The notes beneath the pieces were generated by a model. The model searched no databases and was not told the DNA's origin. It saw only the letters and a list, made by a program, of their open reading frames with translations. 64,000 bases of DNA from Rhodopila globiformis (GTDB lineage Bacteria > Pseudomonadota > Alphaproteobacteria > Acetobacterales > Acetobacteraceae): the NCBI RefSeq assembly GCF_002937115.1, contig NZ_NHRY01000245.1, positions 1 through 64,000 of the forward strand. The letters are read 5' to 3'. The stretch's first letter is position 1; every line of letters begins with the position of its first letter. Positions 46,056 through 56,344 of this stretch are shown one piece after another. The position numbers and the translations under genes are program-made.

Positions 46056-47425
46056 GACGCGGCCGCCTGCGCCGCCGCCTGGCGGGCTGCCCGAGGCACC
46101 GGCCGGGGCGCTGTGCCGGGTTGCACGTGGCCGGACATTCTGTCCCACATCAGCCGCGGATCGAAGCTGCGCGCGGCGAGCATGGTCAGGATGACCACGG
46201 CGGCGAAGGCAACCGCGCCCGGCCCGGGATAGACGCTCGCGACCGTGCCGAACTGGACCAGAGCCACCAGGATGGACTCCATGAAGATGTCGATCATCGA
46301 CCAGCGGCCGATGGCATCGACGATGCGGTACAGCACGGTGCGGTCATGCAGGCGCCAGGGCGTGCCGAGTTGTGTTGCGGCCAGCAGGAACGACAGGCCG
46401 ATCAGCTTGAGTACCGGCACGGTGATGGAGGCGAAGAACACCAGCGCCGCCAGCGGCCACATGCCGGCATCGATCAGTTCCTTGACGCCGCCCAGGATCG
46501 TGTTCGGCTGGCCGGCGCCCAGGCGGATCACGGTCAGGACCGGATAGACATTGGCGGGGATATACAGGATCAGCGACGCGATGACGTAGGCCCAGGTCCG
46601 CTGGATGGCGTGCGGCTTGCGGTCGCGCAGGCGGTAGCCGCAGCGTGGGCAGGGCGTGCCCGGAGCGGCGCGGCTGACCAGGCCGCAGACGTCGCAGCCG
46701 ATGCGCCAGCGATGCGCGGTGAGGCAGGCCGCGGCCAGCCGCCGGCTGCGGATATGCGCCAGCCGCCGGCGGTTCGGCGGCTCCATCGCCTCCCACACCG
46801 CCTGGTCGTCGAGCGTCAGGTCCGCGAGCCAGACCACGACGATGAGGCCGAGCAGGGCATAGGTGGCGGGTCCGAGATTGACATGGGCGATGGCGCCGAG
46901 CCGGACATAGGCGACATACAGGCCGAGCATGTAGATCTCGATCATCGACCACGGCCGCAGCCGCTCGACCCAGGCGAAGATCGCCCGCAGTTCTGCCGGC
47001 GGCCGCCGCAATTGCAGGCCGCCGAGCACCGCCAGCATGCACAGCACCCGGGCCAGCGGCGCGGCGAAGGTGGTGACCAGGACGACCAGCGAGAGTTCCC
47101 ACAGGCCGTAGTGATCGAGTTCGGCCGGGCCGCTGACCAGGCTGGCGGCGCGGGACAGGCCCGCGGTGGTGACCGACATGATCGTCAGGGTGCCGGCGAT
47201 GGCGAACAGGATCAGCGCCGAGAGATTGAGCGCGGCGGGCAGTCCCAGCGGATGGTGGCGGGTATGACGCAGCACGGCGTCGCAGCGCAGGCACAGGGCG
47301 CGGGCTGCGGGCGGCATGGCCGGAACGACCTGCATCTGCCCGCAATCAGGACATTCGTAGAGCTTCGGCGCGGTCATCGGCACGGCGTCCGCGATCATCG
47401 TGACAGGAGCCGTGGTGGTGCTCAT
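46052..47425 (-). CDS. pqiA: PqiA family membrane protein
   Basis: A 457-aa inner-membrane protein made of two homologous halves, each a zinc-ribbon-like Cys pair followed by four helices. The first half has YECPDCGQMQ and LCLRCDAVLR, and the second has IGCDVCGLV and TPCPRCGYRL. The helices include RPWSMIEIYMLGLYVAYVRLG and its counterpart GRWSMIDIFMESILVALVQFG, the family signature. PqiA works with PqiB in envelope lipid transport and stress tolerance. It is first of the two-gene operon, start ATG 47425. Confidence 0.93.
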   Translation of the reverse strand: MSTTTAPVTMIADAVPMTAPKLYECPDCGQMQVVPAMPPAARALCLRCDAVLRHTRHHPLGLPAALNLSALILFAIAGTLTIMSVTTAGLSRAASLVSGPAELDHYGLWELSLVVLVTTFAAPLARVLCMLAVLGGLQLRRPPAELRAIFAWVERLRPWSMIEIYMLGLYVAYVRLGAIAHVNLGPATYALLGLIVVVWLADLTLDDQAVWEAMEPPNRRRLAHIRSRRLAAACLTAHRWRIGCDVCGLVSRAAPGTPCPRCGYRLRDRKPHAIQRTWAYVIASLILYIPANVYPVLTVIRLGAGQPNTILGGVKELIDAGMWPLAALVFFASITVPVLKLIGLSFLLAATQLGTPWRLHDRTVLYRIVDAIGRWSMIDIFMESILVALVQFGTVASVYPGPGAVAFAAVVILTMLAARSFDPRLMWDRMSGHVQPGTAPRPVPRAARQAAAQAAAS

Positions 47426-47604
47426 TCAGCGGCAGGCGCGGGACGGGTGCGGCATGGGCGTCAGGTGGCATTGGATGGCGGCCAAAAAAGAGGCAGAACA
47501 CGGATACAGTGCAAAATTGACCCAAGCGTCGTGACATCCGTATCGCCGGCCTCCCCTTTGGCGGCGGTACGGGCAAGAACGGGTTGCTAAAGGGAGAATA
47601 ACGG

Positions 47605-48872
47605 ATGGCTACAAAAATGAACCACGGTACGGGGCTGTTCGGCGCGGCGCGACCATCGCCGGTTGCTGCGGTCGCTGGGCGGCCCGCTGCTGGCGGCGCT
47701 GCTGGCGGGCGGCGCGGTGCCGGCGCTGGCCAGGGACCTGCCGGGCGTGACGGCGACCGAGATCAGGATCGGCAACACGGATGCCTACAGCGGACCGGCC
47801 TCGGCGTATGGGGTGATCGGCAAGACCGAGGCGGCGTTCTTCCGCATGGTCAACGACCAGGGCGGCGTCGCTGGTCATAAAATAAATTTCATCTCCTACG
47901 ACGACGCCTACAGCCCGCCGAAAACGGTGGAGCAGGTCCGCCGGCTGATCGAGGAGGACCAGGTCGCCTTCCTGTTCCAGAACCTGGGCACGCCGACGAA
48001 CACGGCGATCCAGCGCTGTGTGAACATGAAGAAGGTGCCGCACCTGTTCATCTCGAACCGGGGCGGACAAATGGGGCGACTACAAGCACTTTCCGTGGAC
48101 GATGGGCTACCAGCCCAGCTATCGGACCGAGGCGCGGATCTATACGAAGTACATGCTGTCGACGCAGCCGAACGCGAAGATGGCGATCCTTTACCAGAAC
48201 GATGATTTTGGTAAGGACTATCCGGCCGGCGTGAAGGACGTGCTGGGCGACAAGTACGGCAGCGTCGTGGTCAAGGAAGCCACGTTCGAGACCTCGGACG
48301 CGACAGTGGACAGCCAGTTGACGATGCTGCAGGCCTCGGGCGCCAACGTGCTGCTGCTGGTGGCGGCGACGCCGAAATTCGCTGCGCAGGCGATCCGGAA
48401 GGTGCATGAGCTGGGCTGGCATCCGACGTTCTTCCTGACCGACGTGTCGATTTCCGTCGGTTCGGTGATGAACCCGGCCGGGCCGGAGAACGGGATCGGC
48501 ATTATCACCACGGGCTATATGAAGGACCCGACCGATCCGGCGTTCAAGGACGATCCGGGAATGAACGAGTGGCGGTCCTTCATGGCGAAATACATGCCGG
48601 GAGCGGATTTGACCGATGGCAATTATTCGTTTGCTTACGGGGTCAGCATGGTGATGTGGCAGGTGCTGAAGCAGTGCAACGGCGATTTCTCCCGCGCCAA
48701 CATCATGAAGCAGGCGACGAACCTGCACGATGCGTATGACCCGGTGCTGCTGCCGGGGATCACGGTGAACACCAGCCCGACGAATTTCCATCCGATCCGG
48801 ACCATGCAATTGCAGAAGTGGAACGGCAAGACGTGGGAACGGTTCGGGGATATTATCGAGGGCGCGAGCTGA
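47605..48872 (+). pseudogene. Branched-chain amino acid-type ABC binding protein, broken by frameshifts
   Basis: A periplasmic LivJ/HAAT-family binding protein. The good start is the ATG at 47605 (AAGGGAGA upstream), but the signal peptide core LRSLGGPLLAALLAGGA is in the next frame, which needs one extra base around 47640-47655. The body then reads TEIRIGNTDAYSGPASAYGV through KKVPHLFIS. At 48056-48057 (AA) another extra base shifts the frame to TGADKWGDYKHFPWTMGYQP and on to the normal end at 48872. A TTG at 47663 could give a short signal peptide, but the second shift would still truncate it. Either a pseudogene or base-call errors. Confidence 0.75.
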
Positions 48873-49083
48873 CCGTTCATTGCGTTTCCGTCGTAGCCTG
48901 GCCTGTCCCCATTGGCGCTGACCGAGTGGGAGGGCGGCAAGGTCGTTGCCACAACGTCATGCCGGGCGCACCAGCCCCTCGTCGTCATGGCGGGCCTGCG
49001 CCCGCCATGACGACGAGGCAGCCACTGCGCGTCCCAACCTACGTAGCGCCGCTGCGGCTTGCCCGGGCTATCCGCCCCCGCTG
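48873..49083. repeat. Dispersed palindrome between convergent genes
   Basis: Contains TCGTCGTCATGGCGGGCCTG..CGCCCGCCATGACGACGA (about 48978-49015), a near-perfect hairpin. It also holds, at 48913-48960, the sequence type that recurs inside the glycosyltransferase gene at 12226-12315. Confidence 0.7.
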
Positions 49084-50145
49084 TCAGTTCAGCCGCAGAT
49101 CGATCAGATGCTTCGGATCGGGCTGGAGTTCCCCGCGCTCGACCCGCTTGACGATCTCCGTCAGCGCCGCGTTGGCCGCCGTCGGCAGGCCGATTTCCTC
49201 GCCCTTGCGGACGATGAAGCCGTTCAGGAAATCGATCTCCGTCCGGCGGCCCTTCATCATGTCCTGGCCCATGGACGGACGATGCTCGCCGCCGCCCCGG
49301 TTCGCCTCCTCCAGCCGGTGCGCATCGTACTCCCGCGTCGCCGCCGGATCGCCTTCGCCGGCCCGGGCGATGACTTCGGGATCGATATGATGGATCTCCT
49401 CCAGCTGATACCCCAGCGCCTGGCCGACACGGACCGCCTCGCTGCCCAGCCGGGCGCCGAAGCGGCGCAGCGTATCGTTGCGCAGGATGTCCTTGCTGAT
49501 CAGGCCGGTGCAGGCGGACATGCCGTTCGCCATCGCGTTGGTCACCAGCTTCGACCAGCGCTCGCCCCACAGGTTCGTCGTCGCCAGGGCGGAGTCGGCC
49601 AGCGCCACAAGCCGCTCGATCTCCCGCGCGCGGCCGGTGATCCGGCCGTGCACCTCGCCGGTGCGGAACACCGTGTGCTTTTCGCCGCTTTTCCCGGCGG
49701 CGCGGTGGACGTGGCCGGGCTCGCACAGGTCGACGGTGATCGAACTGGCGATGCAGCCGACGATCTTGCCCCACCCGACGATGCCCGCGATGGTTTCCTC
49801 GTTCATGCAGTTCTGCAATGATACGATGAAGCCGCCGGGCGCCAGGTACTGGGCGATCATCGTCGTCGCCCACGCCGTGTCATAGGATTTCACGCAGACG
49901 AAGGCGATGTCGAACGGCTTTTCCTTCGATACCTGCTGCAGGTCGGTCAGGTGCAGGGCGCGCACCGGGGTGGACCATTCCGGAACGTCGCGGATGTGCG
50001 ACACTGTCAGCCCCCGGGCCCGCATCGTCTCGACGTTGGCGGGCCACGAATCGACGAAGGTGACGTCCTCGCCTGCCCGCGCCATGTGCGCTCCGGCGTA
50101 GGCGCCCACCGCGCCGGTGCCCATGATCGCGATCTTGTTGCCCAT
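49084..50145 (-). CDS. Ketopantoate reductase (PanE/ApbA) family protein
   Basis: A 353-aa NADPH-dependent reductase. It starts MGNKIAIMGTGAVGAYAGAH, the Rossmann GxGxxG. The segments VCVKSYDTAWA, LQNCMNEETIAGIVG, and the catalytic region WSKLVTNAMANGMSACTG (with the family Lys) follow. Near the end MKGRRTEIDFLNGFIVRKGEEIGLPTAANAAL gives the conserved Glu-x-x-x-x-N-G motif. True PanE is about 300 aa; the length of about 350 suits related paralogues, so pantothenate synthesis is not certain. Start ATG 50145 with GGGAGGG. Confidence 0.88.
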   Translation of the reverse strand: MGNKIAIMGTGAVGAYAGAHMARAGEDVTFVDSWPANVETMRARGLTVSHIRDVPEWSTPVRALHLTDLQQVSKEKPFDIAFVCVKSYDTAWATTMIAQYLAPGGFIVSLQNCMNEETIAGIVGWGKIVGCIASSITVDLCEPGHVHRAAGKSGEKHTVFRTGEVHGRITGRAREIERLVALADSALATTNLWGERWSKLVTNAMANGMSACTGLISKDILRNDTLRRFGARLGSEAVRVGQALGYQLEEIHHIDPEVIARAGEGDPAATREYDAHRLEEANRGGGEHRPSMGQDMMKGRRTEIDFLNGFIVRKGEEIGLPTAANAALTEIVKRVERGELQPDPKHLIDLRLN

Positions 50146-50686
50146 GTTTCCCTCCCCAGGATGGCGTCGGCCGGGACACAGTCTGCCGCGGCGCGGGAGA
50201 AACGCAACCGCCGGCCAGGCGGCAGCCCCACCGCCGATCAGGTTACACACGCTGCCTTTCTGTTGCCATTTTGTGGAGCGACACAAAATGCCGCTTTATT
50301 GTGCGTCACTGTTAATATGCTATTATATCATCTATCCAGGCTGGTTTTGCCGGATTTCGACCTTACAATAACAGTTTAAATTCCACAATCAATATAAAAA
50401 TATGGCCTGACGACAATTCCTGTTCGCCACTTTCGCGTGGGCAACAGGAAAATCTTGACCCGGTAATCACAATCGATTTATCCCGGCTGCGCATTATTAC
50501 CTTACCGGAGGTCCTATGCAGCAGCCACCAAGCCTCGCGCAGCGAGGGACATCCTGGATGAGATCTCCGGGCGTCGTGTCGTACCAGCGCCGGTTCGGAC
50601 ACCGCTGACCCCAGCAGGTTCGAAACGAATACCTCAAGCGTCCACGGACGTCTTCCAGAATAATCCTAAATCGTAAGGGTTGACCG
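50146..50686. other. Intergenic with an AT-rich island
   Basis: About 540 bases between divergent genes. Bases 50275-50410 are far richer in A/T than the chromosome average (runs such as TTAATATGCTATTATATCAT). It may be a strong promoter region or foreign remnant. A good GGAGG-like site (CCGGAGGTCC at 50503-50512) leads to a short frame only. No gene is called. Confidence 0.45.
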
Positions 50687-51997
50687 ATGAACCTCGATCG
50701 CGAGGGGCGGCAGTTCCGCCTGCTCATGGTTCACTGCGTCCTGTGGTCGCTTGCCATGTCCCTGGCCGGCGGCTTCGTCGGCGCCTACCTGCTGCGCCTC
50801 GGTTTCAGTGTCGCAACGGCCATCGCGCTGTATGCCCTGATGCTCGTGGTGCGCTTCGCCCTGCGCGCCGTCATGCTGCCGATGGTCCTGCGCCTGGGCA
50901 TGCAGCGGACCATCCTGCTGGGCGCCGTCGTCGTCGCCTTACAGTTCATCCCGCTGATCTGGGCCGATCGGCCGTTATGGCTGGGCGTCTGGGTGCTGGT
51001 CGTTGCGGTGGGCGAGTGTCTGTACTGGCCGATCTTCCACGCCGCCAACGCGGTGTGCGGCGGCGGCGGGCGGCGCGGGCGGCAGATCGCCTGGCGCCAG
51101 TTGGCCAGCACGCTGATCTCGGTCGTCGGGCCGCTCGCGGGCGGCATCATCCTGACCCGTCTGGGACCGGTCGCGGAGTTCGGACTGGCAACGGTGCTTT
51201 GCATCGTTTCGGCAACGCCGCTGCTGTGGATGGGCGACATCGCGCTCGGCCCGGTCCCGACGATGCGCCAGTCGATGACCGGGGCCGATCGTGTCGGCTG
51301 GTTCGCGCTCGCGGCCGACGGCTGGATGTGCGCCGGCACCGGGGTTGCGTGGTCGCTGATCCTGTTCACCACGCTGGGATCGTCCTTCTGCGCGCTCGGC
51401 TGGGCCAGCAGCGCCGCCGCACTGGCCGGCGCGCTGGCCGGCGTGGCCTGCGGCATCGCGATCGATCGCGGTCATCGGCAGGCTCTGTCGCACGGCGTTA
51501 CGGTCGCCTTGCTGATCAGCGTGGCGTTGCGCGTCGTCGCCGGGTGGGAGCCGTGGCTGGCCTTCGCCGCCAACGCCGTCGGCGCCGCGGTGGGTGGGCT
51601 TTATGCCCCGGTCGTCATGAGCGTCATCTACGATCGCGCGAAACGATCCGGCACGGCCTATCAGTTCCATTTGTCGGCCGAGGCGGGCTGGGACGCCGGC
51701 GCCATCCTGGGCTGCCTGGCCTCCGCCGCCGTCGCCTACAGCGGCGCGCCGATAACGCTGGCGGTGGCGCCGGCCGCCCTGGGCGTGCTGGTGATCCATC
51801 GCTGCGTCGGCGCGGAGTCGCGGTTCGCGCAGCGTATCGCGTCCGGCGTGGTGATCCATGCGGAAGCCCGCTTCCGGGCGCGCGGCCGGCAAGCTCAGGC
51901 GTGCCCGCCTTCGAGGTACGCCGCCCGGATCTCCGGCCGCGCCAGCAGTTCCGCTCCGGTCCCGGCCATGGTGATCGCGCCGTTCACCAGCACATAG
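50687..51997 (+). CDS. MFS transporter
   Basis: A 436-aa inner-membrane carrier with about 11-12 hydrophobic segments (LWSLAMSLAGGFVGAYLLRLG, ALMLVVRFALRAVMLPMVL, onward). The charged motif between helices is weak and I cannot assign a substrate. From about residue 385 the protein leaves the membrane pattern (FRARGRQAQACPPSRYAARI), because the 3' end overlaps the convergent livF gene by 103 bases. The real function may end at the last helix. ATG at 50687. It is not obviously linked to the liv genes on the other strand. Confidence 0.75.
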   Translation: MNLDREGRQFRLLMVHCVLWSLAMSLAGGFVGAYLLRLGFSVATAIALYALMLVVRFALRAVMLPMVLRLGMQRTILLGAVVVALQFIPLIWADRPLWLGVWVLVVAVGECLYWPIFHAANAVCGGGGRRGRQIAWRQLASTLISVVGPLAGGIILTRLGPVAEFGLATVLCIVSATPLLWMGDIALGPVPTMRQSMTGADRVGWFALAADGWMCAGTGVAWSLILFTTLGSSFCALGWASSAAALAGALAGVACGIAIDRGHRQALSHGVTVALLISVALRVVAGWEPWLAFAANAVGAAVGGLYAPVVMSVIYDRAKRSGTAYQFHLSAEAGWDAGAILGCLASAAVAYSGAPITLAVAPAALGVLVIHRCVGAESRFAQRIASGVVIHAEARFRARGRQAQACPPSRYAARISGRASSSAPVPAMVIAPFTST

Positions 51998-52613
51998 CCG
52001 CGGTGCGCCAGCCGCAGCGCCTGGTAGGCGTTCTGCTCCACCAGCAGCACCGTCAGGCCGGTGGCGCGGTTCAGGTCCCGGATGGCGCTGAAGATCTGCC
52101 GCACCACCAGCGGCGCCAGGCCCAGCGAGGGTTCGTCCAGCAGCAGCAGCGACGGACGGGACATCAGCGCCCGTCCGATCGCCAGCATCTGCTGCTCGCC
52201 GCCGGACAGCGTACCGCCGCGCTGGGTCATGCGTTCCTTCAGGCGGGGAAACAGGGCGAACACCTGCTCCAGCCGATCGGGGATGTCGGTGCGGCCGGCG
52301 ACCTCGGCGCCCATCAGCAGGTTCTCGTGCACCGTCATGCGGCCGAAGATGCGGCGGCCCTCCGGCGCCTGGGCGATGCCGCGCCGCATGATCCGGTGCG
52401 TCGGCCACTGCGTGATGTCCTGGCCCTCGTGCAGGATCTGCCCCGTCCGCGCCCGCGGGTTGCCGCAGATCGTCATCATCAGCGTGGACTTGCCCGCGCC
52501 GTTGGCGCCGATGAGCGTGACGATCTCGCCGCGCCGCACCGTCAGGTCGATGCCGCGCAGCGCCTGGATCGCGCCGTAGAACGCGGTGACGCCGGACAGC
52601 GACAGCAGCGCGG

Positions 52614-52617
<4 letters not shown>
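51895..52617 (-). CDS. livF: Branched-chain amino acid ABC transporter ATP-binding protein LivF
   Basis: One of two ATPases of a LIV-type uptake system. The 240-aa protein has Walker A LIGANGAGKSTLM, the LSGGEQQMLAIGRALM signature, Walker B LLLLDEPSLGLAP and the switch LLVEQNAYQAL. These are typical for LivF (short, with PEGRRIFGRMTVHENLLMGA). Its start overlaps the livG stop by four bases (ATGA). It is last in the livHMGF run and converges on the MFS gene. Confidence 0.94.
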
Positions 52618-53414
<797 letters not shown>

Positions 53415-53417
53415 GGC

Positions 53418-54743
53418 TCAGCCGCGTCCCTGCGCCACCAGTTCCGCCGCGATCTCCTTTCGCGCCCCCAGCGCCACCGTCGGCGTGCGGCCGGAGATCA
53501 GGCCGCGTGGCCGCAGCACCATCATCACCACCAGCACCAGGCCGAAGATCAGCATGCGGTACAGCGGCAACTGGCCGGCGATGCCGGCGAACAGCGGGCT
53601 GTTCATCTGGTCGCCGAGGAAGCTGAGGACATCGCGCAGGGTTTCCAGACCGCCGACCATGACAATGGCGGCCAGGGCGACGCCAAGCTGGCTGCCCATG
53701 CCGCCCAGCACGACGATCGCCAGCACGGTGGCGGACTCGATGAAGGTGAAGCTCTCCGGGCTGATGAAGGCCTGGCGGGTGGCGAAGAAGGCGCCGGCGA
53801 GGCCGCCGAACATCGCACCCATGCCGAACGCCGTCAGCTTGGTGTTGCGCACGTTGATGCCCAGGGAGCGGCAGGCGATCTCATCCTCGCGCAGCGCTTC
53901 CCAGGCGCGGCCGAGCGGGATGCGGCGCAGGCGCAGCGACACCCAGTTGGTCAGCAGGGCCAGGACCAGGATGACGTAGTACAGGAAGATGACGCGCTGG
54001 ATGGTTGCCGGCTCGATGCCGAAGAAGCCGGCGAAGGTGCCCTCGCCGCCCTCCATGGAGAAGCGCAGGCCGAACAGGGTCGGCCGGGGGATGCCGGTGA
54101 TGCCGTTGGGGCCGTTGGTGAGCGACACCCAGTTGGTCAGCACGATGCGGATGATCTCCCCGAACGCCAGGGTGACGATGGCGAGGTAGTCGCCGCGCAG
54201 CCGCAGCACCGGGAAGCCGAGCATGACCCCGGCGCATCCGGCGAACAGGCCCGCCAGCGGCAGGCAGGTCCAGAATCCCAGGTCATAGGTGGTGGACAGC
54301 AGCGCATAGGAATAGGCGCCGACGGCATAGAAGGCGACGTAGCCAAGGTCGAGCAGCCCGGCCAGCCCGACGACGATGTTCAGCCCCCAGCCCAGCATGA
54401 TGTAGGTCAGCACCAGCGTGCCGAGATCGACATAGTAGCGCGAACCGGTGAAGGGCAGCGCAACGGCCGCGACCAGCAGCACCGGGGCAATGAACTTGCC
54501 GGCATGGGCGATGCCTTCGGCAAGGGCACGGTTGGTCTTGTAGGTTTCGACGCGGCCGCGCCCCCGCCAGGACAGGACCAGCAGGCGGCCGAGGAACACC
54601 AGGCCGACGATCACGGCGGTGGCGATGGGGCGAAGCTCGAGCGACAGGCCGTGCTCGCCGCTGACGGTCAGCAGGCCGACCATCGGCCCGAACAGGCCGA
54701 GGGCGACGGCAGCCGAGAGGAAGGCGTCGCGCAGGGGGGTCAT
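53418..54743 (-). CDS. livM: Branched-chain amino acid ABC transporter permease LivM
   Basis: A membrane subunit of about 441 aa with around ten helices. The N-terminal extension (about 1-90) precedes the core YVDLGTLVLTYIMLGWGLNI, then GLAGLLDLGYVAFYAVGAYSYALL and the conserved EAA-like loop GRAWEALREDEIACRSLGIN. The longer open frame to 55016 is repeat sequence, so the ATG at 54743 is chosen. It is separated from livH by a 286-base gap that holds an inverted repeat. Confidence 0.92.
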   Translation of the reverse strand: MTPLRDAFLSAAVALGLFGPMVGLLTVSGEHGLSLELRPIATAVIVGLVFLGRLLVLSWRGRGRVETYKTNRALAEGIAHAGKFIAPVLLVAAVALPFTGSRYYVDLGTLVLTYIMLGWGLNIVVGLAGLLDLGYVAFYAVGAYSYALLSTTYDLGFWTCLPLAGLFAGCAGVMLGFPVLRLRGDYLAIVTLAFGEIIRIVLTNWVSLTNGPNGITGIPRPTLFGLRFSMEGGEGTFAGFFGIEPATIQRVIFLYYVILVLALLTNWVSLRLRRIPLGRAWEALREDEIACRSLGINVRNTKLTAFGMGAMFGGLAGAFFATRQAFISPESFTFIESATVLAIVVLGGMGSQLGVALAAIVMVGGLETLRDVLSFLGDQMNSPLFAGIAGQLPLYRMLIFGLVLVVMMVLRPRGLISGRTPTVALGARKEIAAELVAQGRG

Positions 54744-55029
54744 GCCGGTGCCGATCGGCCTGCGTGACCGGACAGAGCCGGCGGAACCACAGAATATCTG
54801 TGTGCATCTGTGTGCATCTGTGTTTCCCCTTAATCCGTAGGACCAACAAGCGCGCTGCATCCCGGCCTGAGCACCGGCGGCCATTTCGTGCCGCGCTGAA
54901 AGCGCCGGATTGGGGAAACATAGATGAACACAGATGCACACAGATGAGGGCGGTGCGAACAGGCGGCCGCCGTGCCGCGCCATCCGTTCCATCCAGGCAA
55001 GACAGTCATCGCGCATGCGGCCACCGGCC
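54744..55029. repeat. Inverted-repeat element between livH and livM
   Basis: ATCTGTGTGCATCTGTGTGC... at 54796-54837 pairs with its complement at 54906-54945 over about 40 bp, with a 68-base loop. The arms consist of short GCATCTGTGT iterations. There is no coding content. It interrupts what is otherwise a compact operon. Confidence 0.75.
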
Positions 55030-55950
<921 letters not shown>

Positions 55951-56344
55951 TCCCACTCCTGGTCCAGGGTTTCGGACATGGAACCATGCAAGCGACGTAC
56001 CGGCAAGAGCGGTTGGCGGCCTGCTGTGGAAGGTGGCTCCGCAGGCACCGATGATTGGATGGGGCAAGGTCTCCGCCCCATCGTCATGGCCGGGCGTGTC
56101 CCTATCTGCGACTAACTCAGGCGGCCGGGAGCGGCAAATCACCCCTGTCGTCATGGCGGCTACCCGGGACGAGTCCGGACACAGGCTCCGGGCCGCCATC
56201 CACGCCTTTCCGCGGCTTCAACACCGCCAGGCGTGGATGGTGGGCCTGCGCCCACCATGACGTTGTGGCAACGGCCGTCCGCCAACCCATAAAGTTGGCG
56301 CTGATGGGGCGTGTCCCGGATATCCACCCCCGCCGTCCTTGCGA
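55951..56344. repeat. Intergenic with dispersed palindromes
   Basis: From about 56083 to 56330 there are pieces of three repeat types: CGTCATGGCCGGGCGTGTCC, then GTCATGGCGGCTACCCGGGA with the GGCGTGGATGGTGGGCCTGC hairpin, then GGGCGTGTCCCGGATATCCA. The middle one matches the decayed copy at 20717-20900. No gene. Confidence 0.7.
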
